Source: Cokeromyces recurvatus (lineage: Eukaryota; Mucoromycota; Mucoromycetes; Mucorales; Mucoraceae). Taken from it: 64,000 nt of DNA. Within the stretch, counting starts at the first letter, position 1. Each line of letters starts with the position of its first letter. Below, piece after piece: positions 1-11,301 of the stretch. The translations under genes and the position numbers were made by a program. Location of the stretch: positions 1 through 64,000 of the forward strand of contig NW_026251432.1 in assembly GCF_025118155.1 (NCBI RefSeq). Reading direction: 5' to 3'. The notes under the pieces were generated by a model. The model saw only the letters and a program-made list of their open reading frames with translations. It was not told where the DNA came from and ran no database searches.

Positions 1-3000
1 CAAGCACGAATCAAAACCTTATCGGTGGACGCCAGGAAGTCGGTGAACTGTACCTGACGATATCGACGTAGCCAAAAGGAGACAGGGTGACCACGAGAGC
101 CAAGAGAGTCAGGCATATCACGAGCCAGGGGACGACCACAAAGAGAAGAGAGGGTAGGTGAGGACAAAGAGGAGGAGAGGAGAGAAAGAAGACAGTCAGG
201 GGGTAGGCCTCGGGCACGAAGACAGAACTTTGCCACAAGAGTATCTGCTCGGAAACGCATTGACGGCAAATTGGTCAAATGACAAAAGACAGTTGTTGAG
301 GAGGTGCCATGGCCACCGAAGATCATTCGCAAGCAACGATTTTGGACCTTCTCCAATGCTGTGTAGTCAACACCACGAAGTTGGGAAATGGCGAGGCCAT
401 ATTCAAGTTTGGGTCTGACGGAGGAGGCGTACAGGCGAGAGGAGAACAAGAGGGAGAAGCCAGAACGATTTGCACCAAGTGCGTTCAACTGAGACATCTG
501 GAGCATAGTGCCAGGTTTGCGTTTAGTAACGATGGTAGGGGAGGAGATGCCTGCACGACGGAAGGGGACACCAAGGTATATAAACTCTTCGACGACAGGG
601 AGAGGCACACTATAGAGTGACAAGGTCACAGAGGTAGAGGAAGTGGCGGAAGGAGGATTGAGAACAGCACACTTTGGAGGTGACCACCTGTACCCAAGGG
701 AAGCAGAATGAGACTCCGAGAGTTGTAGCATTGTCTGGACTTCACGAGCAGAGCCAATGAGTGCCACATCATCGGCGTACAGCAGGCAGTTGACAGGAGT
801 GGGAGAAGGAACCGCTGGCATTGTGACGGGATACCAGGGAGGGACAATGGGGTCGGAAGGAGAGGAGGATAGGACAGAAGCAGTCCGAGGGGAAGCTGCA
901 GAACGCAGAAGAGGAGCAAGAGAGTTAATGTAAACCGAGTACAGGTGAGGACTGAGAACAGAACCTTGGAGAACACCTGTACAAGGGGAGAAAGGAAGAG
1001 ACACATTGTTGGACAACAAGACAGAGACTTCAACGTTATCGAACAAATTGACAAAAGAGAGACGAGAGAAAGTGGGCAGAAGACGCCAACAGAGAGTTCC
1101 ACACTACACGACGATCTACTGTGTCATAAGCAGCTTTTATGTCAAGAAAGCAACAACAGGTGATGGTGATGTTTGCGATAGTACTCCTTCATGAGTCATG
1201 TAAACAGAGGCCTGGTCAGAGCACTACGTTTGGACGGAATCCACCTTGGGCGACATCAAGGGAGGAGAGACAGAGACAACAAAAGAAGAGAGACACATCT
1301 CGAAGAGCTTTCTCATGATGAAGTGAGGGAGATTGGCCTGAAGTTAGCAGGATCGGTAACATACCCTTTTTGTGAATGGGGACAACATGGGCTTGTCGCC
1401 AAAGAGAAGGAGTGAGGCCCAACGAAAGCAAAGAGTGAACAGCTTCGAAAGAAGGCAAGACAAGGGACGACGAAGAGGGAGAAGCATCTCAGTACGCAGA
1501 TGGTCTGGACCAGGAGCTTTTCGCCGTGGCAACAACTTCAAGAGGATGCAACCGCTTGAGAGGAGATGGCGAGAGACAACCTTCAGGGACCACAAAGGGC
1601 AAAGAAGAGGTAGAAGAAGGAAGAGGAGGAGGGCGAGTGATGGGTAGACCAGACCCAGAGTACACAGAAGCTAAATGGTCACGCATGACTTGAGCACCAG
1701 CAGAAGGACCGTCTGGATGAACGAAGCCAGCAGAACGAGAACGGCGAGACTTCAACTGTTTCACCTTCTTCAGAGCAGTTGACATGTCAGAAGCTTCTAA
1801 CGCATTACAAAAGGCGCGCCAAGAGAGTTGCTTTGCTGTTCGAAGATCCTGCTTGAACTTTGCATGTGCTGCTATGTGTTGATTCCACCAAAAGACCTTG
1901 TCAAGACCAGAGGAATGACGCCACTTACGATAACATCGTTCACGAAGGTCTGCTGCTTTCTGTAGTGAAGGAGTCCAAAAGTGCTTCCAATGAGACGGAC
2001 GAGGAGTACGGGTGCCAACCGAAGAATCCAACGCCGAGTATATAGCTGCATTGAGGGAGCCATTAAGGCTATCAATGTTTGGACAGGACAGAGAAGGACT
2101 AGAGAGAAGAGAATCCAGTTCATCTGACAGAGGAGAAGACAGAGAGGAGAAACGGTCAATGTACAGATCCTTAACATCAGGTTCGGCCAGCCGAGACAAG
2201 TGCCAAAGACGACGAGGACAGGAAGAAGAAGCAGATGGAGGAGAGGAAGGAGTAGCCACAGGGACTGAGAGGTCAAAGGAGAGGGACATCAGTTTATGGT
2301 CAGAGCCAAGAGAGAGATCAGACCTGATAAGGAGGGAAGAAGAAGGACTGGTGGTGATGGAAGGGATATTGGTCAAGAAGTAGTCGACAATGCTGCTTAC
2401 TTGACGACCATGACGGAAGGAAAGGAAGGTAGGGACTCCATGGGAGAGAGAGGCATTCAGGATGGACAGAGAATGCTCTTCACACCATTGTTGCAAGAGG
2501 TTGCCGCGAGTGTTGGAAGTACCATCACCAGTGATGTCACCAAGACGAGCATTCAAGTCACCGCAAATGATAGTGTCAGTTGACAAAGGAAGGGAGTCAA
2601 AGACAGAGACAACTTCTTCAGAGGAGAGAGAAGGAGAGAGGTACAGCAAATGAGTTTAAGTGATGAACCCAATTGAAGGCCGAGAGCATAGAACTTTGCA
2701 CTGGTATTTGGAACACAGGCAGAGGACAAGAAGGAGAGACAAGGCAAGACACACCCATGGACCCACGAAAGTTGCCAGCAACAGGAGTACCATAAGGTGG
2801 TGTTGTTCCCAAGAGGTAGGTAGACGAGATGGAGGAAGCAGCCAGGTTTCAGTGATGAGGATGAGTGAGAAATCTGGCAGTGACGGAGGAGATCATCGAC
2901 CGAGGAAGCTTGGAGACCATTGGCATTCCAGAGGCCGATGTTGAGAGGAAGCAGAGGAGGAGAAGGAGAGACAGTAGAAGGAAAGGAAGGACGAGAAGGA

Positions 3001-3050
3001 GTGGATGAATCACTAGAGTGATTATTAAGAGGAGTGTGACCAGCACTCAT
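1..3050 (-). pseudogene. LINE-A ORF2 (endonuclease + reverse transcriptase), frameshifted, 3' end cut by window
   Basis: The ATG at 3050 overlaps the ORF1 stop (TAATG). The first residues include LNIGLWNANGLQ, the start of an APE-type endonuclease. The frame then breaks. A 386-aa stretch at 2649-1489 holds the rest of the endonuclease, with CGDLNARLGD and the late SDHKLMSLSF motif, followed by the linker into the reverse transcriptase. Below 1489 the RT is spread over several frames. Translating the minus strand near 750-800 gives CLLYADDVAL, the catalytic YADD box, and further down comes the family block with LEYGLAIS. The multiple frameshifts mean no functional ORF2. The shadow ORFs on both strands here are not genes. 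Confidence 0.8.
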
Positions 3051-3990
3051 TAATATTCATCTAACATTTCGGTGTCAGTGGGTGAAGAAGCAGGAGCAGC
3101 AGAAGATCTATCTACGTCATCCCAAGAGGCCAAAGGATTGCGAGGACCCAATGAGTGGAGGTCTTCCTCCGAGACCCAGCCAAGTTGAATGTACTCTCGG
3201 GCAACAGGACCAAAAAGGGGAGCACGATGCTTTGACAAGTACGCCAAAGAGAGAAGGAACGTTGATTCTGTAGGCGCAAGGCAACAGTGAAACGAGAGTC
3301 AGTGTCCATATCTTTGTATTTGGGGTCAGCAACATTGATGGGATCCAAAGGATCAAAGTCCTTTATAGTAGCAATCTTGGCTTTTGCAAGAAGACCTTCA
3401 AATGCTTCTTCGAAACCACGGTGGATCAAGAGACCGATTATATTACGGGCCGGGAAAGAGACATCAACGATGCGGCGAGGCTCGGCACCAAGAAGGCGAA
3501 GATTACGTCGGACTTCAGTCTTAGTAAAGCGACGGGAACGGTTGATATACACTGTTGTATATCCAGAGGGGCCAGAGACTTCATTGAACCCACGGACGAT
3601 GGCTTCACGGCGCTTTACTGTCACCTTCTTACCTGCAGGTGGCTTAGCGGGACCCTTGGTAGCCTTGGGGCGACGTGCAACAACAGTGCTCCACATGGAT
3701 GCTTCAGTACCTTGTTCAATAGAGGCAGCAGGTGTGGCGGCAGGGACGGCTGGGGTGGCGGCAGGAGCTCTAGCGGGAGTGGCAGCGGGTCTGGCGGGGG
3801 CTTCGGCCAGACGGGCACGGAGGGCAGCATTTTCTTGCTCAAGGGCCTTATTTTTGGTATTTAGGGCGGCAATAGTCTCCTCTAAGGCGGCAAATCGTTC
3901 CCAAAGCACTTCCTGCTGACTTACCTTTGCCGTGAGACTGGCAATTTGTTTCAAGATTGATGTTATGTCGACATTGTTGTAATTGCTCAT
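3050..3990 (-). pseudogene. LINE-A ORF1 protein, one frameshift
   Basis: The ORF starts at 3990 (MSNYNNVDITSILKQIASL). An N-terminal heptad-rich segment of about 60 aa (ALEETIAALNTKNKALEQ) suggests a coiled coil. An Ala/Pro-rich linker follows, then a basic domain of about 100 aa (TTVYINRSRRFTKTEVRRNL and IKDFDPLDP) shared with ORF1 of the neighbouring LINE, possibly an RNA-binding fold. The frame is lost near residue 245 (about 3250) and continues in another frame (3247 to 3050) to a TAA that overlaps the ORF2 ATG. The role as nucleic-acid chaperone is inferred from LINE ORF1 proteins in general. Confidence 0.7.
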
Positions 3991-4388
3991 TTCGCTAATG
4001 GGGGATTACGCAATTTCAAGCAATTAAAGATGATGGATGGCAAAATGTGGTCGGATTGAGCTGAAAAAAATACAGAAGATGCAGAAAAATTAAAGCGTTC
4101 AGAAAAAATAAAGATGAGAGTGATCCGATTACTAGATTTGGAAATATTACGTAAAAACTGGCAAAAAGAAAAAAAAAGTTCAGAAATGAATCGTCCAGAT
4201 GGAAGGGAAGATGTTGTCCGATCGGAATAAAAAAAAATTCAGTAGCTGTATCTATTGAAGGCCTTTTTAATGATACCAAAAATAGGAATGGATGACTTGT
4301 TGTTGTTGAGTTATTAGCTGTCAAAGTTCGACTTTTTATTAAACTGAGTTTGAAACCAAGTAGAAAAATAAATAGCGGAAAGAAAGGG

Positions 4389-4402
4389 GGGGATGTAGCT
4401 CA
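4389..4402 (+). repeat. 14-nt tRNA-Ala 5' fragment (target-site duplication)
   Basis: The sequence GGGGATGTAGCTCA is identical to nucleotides 1-14 of the intact tRNA-Ala at 11208-11280. It lies exactly between the 5' end of LINE-A and the 3' end of the next LINE. I interpret it as the left copy of the duplication made when the LINE at 4403-9327 inserted. Confidence 0.85.
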
Positions 4403-4691
4403 GGTTAAAGATTATATTTTATTTATAAGTAATTATATGGGCACTCTATAGAGCATTAGCCAAATTACATGAACAAATTATATATAAAAACAAACAATAT
4501 ATACAAAGGAAAAAGTATAAAAAACCCCTGAGAAAACGAACAAGGGGAAAAAAGAAGAAGGGAAAAGGGAAAAGAGAATCAACAGACTAATTTGTATACT
4601 TGATGATCTAAAGGTACAACCAACGGATGGGAACTTTGATACGCACTTACCATCGTGGAGACGCAATTAGAAAACAAAAAGAAACATTTCA

Positions 4692-7600
4692 TCAGCGACG
4701 AGAACAAGAAACAGACAACCATGAATCACCAGGATCGGGATCAGGAGCAATATGGGCTGACGGGTGACTTAGGGTATCAACCACGTACAGCAGAGAAAGT
4801 AAGGCCGACCAGAAAGGAGGAGGGCCAGAAGAAGCAGTAAGAGGGAGACAGTTAAGAGCATGATCAATCCGGTTGACACCAGGAGGAGAGACAGGCAACT
4901 GAGAGACCAAGGAGGAATCAACAGCACGACAGACCAAGATGTGATCACGGGTGAGCCTAGCACCAGAAGAACAAGGACACTCTTCATCCATGTTCGTAAA
5001 GCGACCGAGACGCCAGCGAACCAGTCGACTACGGGCAGTACGAGACATGGGGAGGTAGAGGATGGGATCCGGTTGCGACACAGAAGGACGACAAGCACGG
5101 AGGAGGACGAACTTACCAGAGGTGGAAGCAGCTGACATTTGACGATCAAACTGTTCTTGCCAATGGGAGTCAAAGAGAGCCTTGAGAGCGGAGGAGGATA
5201 CAGGCAGAGGATCTGGGAGCGAACGGTATAGCGAGTTCTCAGAGAGATACTTCACCAAGCGAGAGTAACGCAGGCTGTCTCGTAAGAGAACAACCAAGCA
5301 GTCATCCGCAAGAGACCGAGACCGAAGAACGTAGCGAGTCATCAGGACCTTATACCGGTGATGGAACGGAAGGATACAGGTAATGTGCTTAGCAACATTA
5401 ACCCAGGAGCTACCCAAGAACATACCAACCAACCTATTTTGCAACTTGTCAAAGGCTTTTACATCCGAAGATGTCAAACGAGAGATGGCCAGACCGTACT
5501 CAAGTTTGGGCCTAATGAAGCAAGTATACAGCCGCGAGGAAAGGAGAAGAGAGAAACCATTACGGTTGACACCGACCGAGTTAAGCAGAGCCATAGTTTT
5601 GACAGCACCAGAGGACCGCAAAGCCAGGATACCAGGACCATAAAGACCTTTACTACGGAACGGGACACCAAGATAGATAAACTCGTCAACAGTCGGAAGA
5701 GGCTCGCCATAAAGACGCAACCGAAAGTTGAACGAAGTAGAGGAGGTAACAGAAGGAGCATTAAGCACAGCACACTTGGAAGGATTCCAACGGTAGCCAA
5801 GAGAGAAAGAGTGAGAAGCAGCTAGATCCAACATCCTTTGCACTTCGTGCGACGAACCAAAGATAGCAACATCATCAGCAAACAGAAGGCAGTTGACCGG
5901 GAGTGGACTAGAGCGGGGCATACCAGGAGGACAAACCGAAGTAGTACTGGCAGAAGCAACAGACCGAAGGAGAGAAGGAAGGGAATTGATGTACAAAGAG
6001 TACAGATGGGGACTCAGCACGGAACCTTGGAGGACACCAGTGACTGGCCGAAAGAAGGGAGAGGAATGGTTAGAGATCAGCACCGAGACTTGGACATCAT
6101 CAAAGAGGTGAATCAGTAAACCTAGAATCGGGCGAGAGAGAGAAGAACGAGAGAGAGCATGCCATATAACACGTCTGTCGACAGTATCATAGGCAGCTTT
6201 GATATCCAGAAAGGCCACAACAGGGTAATGATGGTGAGAGAGAAAGTAGTCATGCATTAGGTCATGCAAGCAGAGGGCCTGGTCGAGAGGACTACGTTGA
6301 GGACGGAAACCACCCTGTGCGACGTCCAGAGGAGGAGACTGGGACAGGAGAACGGGAGCAAGACAGAACTCAAAGAGTTTGCGCATCACCGAGGTCAGAG
6401 AGATAGGACGGTAGTTGGACGGATCCAAGGGATCACCTTTCTTATGGATAGGGAACACCTGGGCTTGACGCCACACGGCAGGAGTGTAGCACCACTGATA
6501 ACAGATCTGGAACAAAGAAGACAACACCGGAGCCAGGTCCTTAGCCACGGCCTTCAGCATTTCTGCTTTCAGGTGATCGCGACCAGGTGCCTTACGGTTA
6601 GGTAGTTGCTTGATCAGCCTAAGTAGAGTAGGGACAGAAAAGATACCAAGATCAGAATCAGGGACCAAAGGAGAAGAGCCAGAAACGAACGGAGCCATAC
6701 CCGAGAAGTCAGGAGGAGCAGCCGGACGATCCGCAGAAGAGAGAAGAGAACCATCATACACCTTCGCCAGATGGGCAGCCATAGTGTTAACTGCTGACTG
6801 TGGACCATCAGGGTGGGTATATGAGGCAGAGACTAGTTTACGACGCTTGAGCCGAGCCATGGTAGCAGTAGCCTTGGAAAGTTCTTTTCAAGAGAAGCAC
6901 AAAAGTTCTTCCAAGAGAGACGCTTAGCAGCAGCAACAGAACGACGAAAGGAACGATGAGCATCTTGGTATAGGGTCCACCAGTAAGCTTTGTCAACTCC
7001 TACGGAGTGACGCCACATACGGTAACGCCTATCTCGCTCACGAGCAGCAGCCTCAAGATCAGCAGTCCAGTACTTATGCCAGTGACCAGGACGAGCAGCC
7101 TTTTGACCAATGGAGTCATCAAGAGCACGATAGAAACACTCGTTGAGGGAGTCATTGAGCGAGTCTATCGGCGGACGAACACCAGGAGGAGAAGAAACCA
7201 AGCCATCAAGGGTAACCTGTAAAGGAGCCACAAGAGACCGGAAACGAGATTGGTACAGGAGCAAGGGATCCACTTCATTCAACCGGGAAAGATTCCACAA
7301 TCGACGAGGGGCCAAGACACCAGAAGAAGGAGCAGAGTGGAGAGGAGGAATGTACCCAAAGGAAAGAAACATCAGACGATGATCAGAACCAAGGGACAAG
7401 TCAGACTCAACCACCAGAGAAGGAGAGACCATACCAGAGGCAGGAATGTTTGTGATGAACAGGTCAATAATGCTACTAACCTCTACATTACGCCGAAACG
7501 TTGTAAAGGTAGCAACACCATGAGCAAGTTCAGAGTTAAGGACCCGGAGGGAACGTTCTTCAAGCCAGGGCAAGAGAGACCGACCACGGGGATTGACCAC

Positions 7601-8121
7601 CAGATCACCTGTGAGAGCACCAAGACGAGCATTGAAGTCACCACAGAGAACGGTATCGGAGGAGAGAGGAAGAGAGTTAAGAACGGAGAACACCAGCTCA
7701 TTAGAGAGGCTGGGTGGAAGGTAGAGACAATGGACAGTGACTTTACCAATTTTCATGGACAAAGTATGGGCATTATAGGACGGAAGTTGATGGACAGGAA
7801 AGGGACAAGAAGGAGAGACAAGGCAACTGATACCTGCAGAACCACGACCATTAGCATTAGCAACGGGTTTACCATACAAGTGATGTTGAGACCAGTTTGT
7901 AGGCAGGAGACCAGAAGTAAGCCAGGTTTCAGTGACAAAGAGGACATCAGAGCAAAGAGAGTGGATAAGACATCATGGACGGTGGTGGCACGAAGACCAT
8001 TAGCATTCCATAACGCTATATTAAAGGAAAGGACTGGGTTAGTAGTAGCATCATTAATAATAAAAGAAGAAGGAACGGAAGGTGGGGGTATACTTAGATG
8101 AGGTGTCGATGATGGAGTCAT
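4692..8121 (-). pseudogene. LINE-B ORF2: APE endonuclease-reverse transcriptase, at least two frameshifts
   Basis: It starts at ATG 8121, overlapping the ORF1 stop (TAATG). The endonuclease N-terminus (SFNIALWNANGL) is separated by a frameshift from the main endonuclease ORF (7879-6833; CGDFNARLGA, SDHRLMFLSF). A one-base frameshift near 6870-6900 separates this from the 722-aa RT ORF (6860-4692). RT motifs in order are the conserved PSNYRPISLTSVMRKLFE block, AFLDIKAAYDTVDR, GVLQGSVLSPHLYSLYINSL and the catalytic LLFADDVAIF. The C-terminus has a zinc-knuckle-like CxC...HxxxxC (CPCSSGARLTRDHILVC). There is no RNase H. The activity would be target-primed reverse transcription in the nucleus. 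Confidence 0.85.
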
Positions 8122-9127
8122 TAAAGATCCATATCTTCAGCCTCGGAAGCAGAAGAGTCACCACTTTCTTCAGAAGAAGAGGGAACACCACGGAACATAA
8201 ACGTAGCCTTCTTGGGCTGACCTCAGCAAGACGACGACGAGCAGAACGAAGAGCACATTGAAGATCGTATTCATCGATCCACCCCTTCTCAACGAAGGAG
8301 CGACCGACAGCAGCAACAGAAACAGGACGAACAAAAGAAAGAGTGTTGATGGCACGCTTGTGTACCAGAGAGAAGATTTCTTGGGCACGGGAGGCCTCAG
8401 ACAGAGAATCATACTTGGGGTCGGCCAAGTGAGCGGGTCAAGAGGGTCAAAGTCCTTGATGACTTCGGCTTGCGCCTTAGTCATGATCTTGATAAAGTCT
8501 TGTACATACTGGGTATGTACGAGGACACCAAGAACACCAGAAGCAGGAAAAGAGATATCCAGAACGCGACCAGTATCCACACCAGCACGACGGAGACGAG
8601 AACGGACTTCAGAACGATCAATCTTCCTTGATCGTCCAGGTAAACATATTCAAACCTTGGGGCCTTGGGCCGCAGGGGACTTGAACGGGCGGGCGGCAGA
8701 GACACGCTTCTTCAGCGGGGACGGGCGGGCGGCCGCTGCAGCTTTGGCTGCGTAACTTACCTGAGGGGTTTTAACCCCATTTACGGCGGCAGGAGCAGAA
8801 CCAGAGGAAACAGAGAACAGAGAAGCAGAGGAGCAGGAGACTTACCAGAAGCAGAAACAAGTTAAGTTGAGAACTTTGACTGGAAATGGTCTTCTCCATT
8901 TCCTTAATTCTTGACATGAGTGCTTCATTTTGAGATTTTAACAATGCATTTTCTTTTTGCAATGCAAGGAGTTCAGAGATGACCGTAGAATGCTGTTCAA
9001 CTTTAGCAGAGAGGTTCAAAACAATCGTCTGAAGTTGTTCAGGGGTCAAGGGAACAGATGATGTTGGCAAATGTTGGACATTTGTCATTACATTGTTGAG
9101 AGATGTCGAAATGTTGGAATTGCTCAT
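8121..9127 (-). pseudogene. LINE-B ORF1 protein, frameshifted
   Basis: It starts at 9127 (MSNSNISTSLNNVMTNVQHL). About 100 residues of heptad-rich sequence (LLALQKENALLKSQNEALMS) look like a coiled coil. The frame breaks near 8850. An Ala/Pro-rich linker and a basic domain (SEVRSRLRRAGVDTGRVLDI and IKDFDPLDP) continue in other frames down to the TAATG junction with ORF2 at 8121. Its homology with LINE-A ORF1 is clear by eye. At least two frameshifts separate the parts. Confidence 0.65.
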
Positions 9128-9327
9128 TTCAAAAATGATCGTGCAAAACTAAACGAAATTGAAAAATGAAAACTGGAAACAGTATCTACTCTTCGAGACG
9201 AATTGAATGCTACTATTTTTATCGATGGATGACTGATAGTTGATGAGATATCGCTATGGATGTATTTGACGATTTTTTATTTTTTGCAAATTTTTTTTTA
9301 AAAAATAAAAAAAAATAAAAAAAAAAT

Positions 9328-9341
9328 GGGGATGTAGCTCA
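9328..9341 (+). repeat. 14-nt tRNA-Ala 5' fragment (target-site duplication)
   Basis: This is a second copy of GGGGATGTAGCTCA, between the 5' end of LINE-B copy 1 and the 3' end of the truncated copy. It matches 11208-11221 exactly. Together with the intact tRNA it brackets the youngest insertion. Confidence 0.88.
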
Positions 9342-11207
9342 GGTTAAAGATTATATTTTATTTATAAGTAATTATATGGGCACTCTATAGAGCATTAGCC
9401 AAATTACATGAGCAAATTATATATAAAAACAAACAATATATACAAAGGAAAAAGTATAAAAAACCCCTGAGAAAACGAACAAGGGGAAAAAAGAAGAAGG
9501 GAAAAGGGAAAAGAGAATCAACAGACTAATTTGTATACTTGATGATCTAAAGGTACAACCAACGGATGGGAACTTTGATACGCACTTACCATCGTGGAGA
9601 CGCAATTAGAAAACAAAAAGAAACATTTCATCAGCGACGAGAACAAGAAACAGACAACCATGAATCACCAGGATCGGGATCAGGAGCAATATGGGCTGAC
9701 GGGTGACTTAGGGTATCAACCACGTACAGCAGAGAAAGTAAGGCCGACCAGAAAGGAGGAGGGCCAGAAGAAGCAGTAAGAGGGAGACAGTTAAGAGCAT
9801 GATCAATCCGGTTGACACCAGGAGGAGAGACAGGCAACTGAGAGACCAAGGAGGAATCAACAGCACGACAGACCAAGATGTGATCACGGGTGAGCCTAGC
9901 ACCAGAAGAACAAGGACACTCTTCATCCATGTTCGTAAAGCGACCGAGACGCCAGCGAACCAGTCGACTACGGGCAGTACGAGACATGGGGAGGTAGAGG
10001 ATGGGATCCGGTTGCGACACAGAAGGACGACAAGCACGGAGGAGGACGAACTTACCAGAGGTGGAAGCAGCTGACATTTGACGATCAAACTGTTCTTGCC
10101 AATGGGAGTCAAAGAGAGCCTTGAGAGCGGAGGAGGATACAGGCAGAGGATCTGGGAGCGAACGGTATAGCGAGTTCTCAGAGAGATACTTCACCAAGCG
10201 AGAGTAACGCAGGCTGTCTCGTAAGAGAACAACCAAGCAGTCATCCGCAAGAGACCGAGACCGAAGAACGTAGCGAGTCATCAGGACCTTATACCGGTGA
10301 TGGAACGGAAGGATACAGGTAATGTGCTTAGCAACATTAACCCAGGAGCTACCCAAGAACATACCAACCAACCTATTTTGCAACTTGTCAAAGGCTTTTA
10401 CATCCGAAGATGTCAAACGAGAGATGGCCAGACCGTACTCAAGTTTGGGCCTAATGAAGCAAGTATACAGCCGCGAGGAAAGGAGAAGAGAGAAACCATT
10501 ACGGTTGACACCGACCGAGTTAAGCAGAGCCATAGTTTTGACAGCACCAGAGGACCGCAAAGCCAGGATACCAGGACCATAAAGACCTTTACTACGGAAC
10601 GGGACACCAAGATAGATAAACTCGTCAACAGTCGGAAGAGGCTCGCCATAAAGACGCAACCGAAAGTTGAACGAAGTAGAGGAGGTAACAGAAGGAGCAT
10701 TAAGCACAGCACACTTGGAAGGATTCCAACGGTAGCCAAGAGAGAAAGAGTGAGAAGCAGCTAGATCCAACATCCTTTGCACTTCGTGCGACGAACCAAA
10801 GATAGCAACATCATCAGCAAACAGAAGGCAGTTGACCGGGAGTGGACTAGAGCGGGGCATACCAGGAGGACAAACCGAAGTAGTACTGGCAGAAGCAACA
10901 GACCGAAGAAGAGAAGGGAGAGAGTTAATGTACAAAGAGTACAGATGAGGACTCAGCACGGAACCTTGGAGGACACCAGTGACTGGCCGAAAGAAAGGAG
11001 AGGAATGGTTAGAGATCAGCACCGAGACTTGGACATCATCAAAGAGGTGAATCAGTAAACCTAGAATCGGGCGAGAGAGAGAAGAACGAGAGAGAGCATG
11101 CCATATAACGCGTCTGTCGACAGTATCATAGGCAGCTTTGATATCCAGAAAGGCCACAACAGGGTAATGGTGATGAGAGAGAAAGTAGTCATGCATTAGG
11201 TCATGCA
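9342..11207 (-). mobile_element. LINE-B copy 2: 5'-truncated, nearly identical to copy 1
   Basis: This 1866-bp piece matches 4403-6268 with only scattered substitutions (for example at 9414 versus 4475 minus offset, and a few near 10905-10970). It shares the same 3' end and stops at the equivalent of 6268, inside the RT domain, directly against G1 of the tRNA-Ala gene. A 5' truncation with an intact 3' end is the usual product of incomplete target-primed reverse transcription. The open frame at 11196-9631 (521 codons) covers the RT palm through to the C-terminal zinc knuckle. Confidence 0.9.
9631..11207 (-). pseudogene. LINE-B copy 2 ORF2 C-terminal half (RT), 5'-truncated
   Basis: This is an open frame without a natural start. 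It begins just before AFLDIKAAYDTVDR, continues through LLFADDVAIF and the C-terminal CxC...HxxxxC knuckle, and ends at the same stop as copy 1. It lacks the endonuclease and the N-terminal RT fingers, so it cannot be active alone. Confidence 0.85.
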
Positions 11208-11280
11208 GGGGATGTAGCTCAAATGGTAGAGCGCTCGCTTAGCATGCGAGAGGCACTGGGATCGACGCCCAGCTTCTCCA
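11208..11280 (+). tRNA. tRNA-Ala (anticodon AGC)
   Basis: This 73-nt gene folds as a normal cloverleaf. The acceptor GGGGATG pairs with CTTCTCC, including the G3:U70 pair that is the main alanine identity element and one U-U mismatch at the sixth pair. The anticodon stem-loop reads CTCGC-TTAGCAT-GCGAG with anticodon AGC, and the discriminator base is A73. The internal A box is at about 11215-11226 and the B box near GGGATCGACGCCC. There is no intron. It is the target of the LINE insertions on its left, which all read in the opposite direction. Confidence 0.95.
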
Positions 11281-11297
11281 ACTTCTTATTTCTTTAC

Positions 11298-11301
11298 TTT
11301 T
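11298..11301 (+). terminator. RNA polymerase III terminator of tRNA-Ala
   Basis: A TTTT run 17 nt after the tRNA 3' end is the first run of four T residues downstream, as expected for Pol III termination. Confidence 0.55.

Larger units (their letters stand above)
1..4388 (-). mobile_element. LINE-A: decayed APE-type non-LTR retrotransposon, 3' end outside window
   Basis: The element reads on the minus strand: ORF1 (3990 to 3050), then ORF2 with endonuclease and reverse transcriptase running off the window start. Its 5' end lies next to the 14-nt tRNA-Ala fragment at 4389-4402. It is a diverged relative of the LINE at 4403-9327, with the same domain order and the same overlapping ORF1/ORF2 junction. 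It carries many frameshifts, so it looks the oldest of the three copies. About 320 bp of 5' leader (3991-4388) has no ORF. There is no RNase H domain in the visible part. Confidence 0.85.
4403..9327 (-). mobile_element. LINE-B copy 1: near full-length tRNA-Ala-associated non-LTR retrotransposon (about 4.9 kb)
   Basis: The element reads on the minus strand: 5' leader (9128-9327, ending in an A/T-rich tract), ORF1 (9127 to about 8121), ORF2 (8121 to 4692) and a 3' UTR of about 290 bp (4403-4691). On the plus strand the 3' end begins GGTTAAAGATT directly after the tRNA fragment; there is no poly(A) tail. Identical 14-nt tRNA-Ala pieces flank it (4389-4402 and 9328-9341). ORF1 and ORF2 carry frameshifts, but the RT-to-C-terminus portion is open for 722 codons, so decay is recent. 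Confidence 0.88.

Noticed and set aside
1..11000. Many long plus-strand ORFs opposite the LINE coding regions
   Set aside because: They are Arg/Glu/Lys-rich shadows of the minus-strand LINE ORFs, repeated identically in both LINE-B copies; no independent domain.
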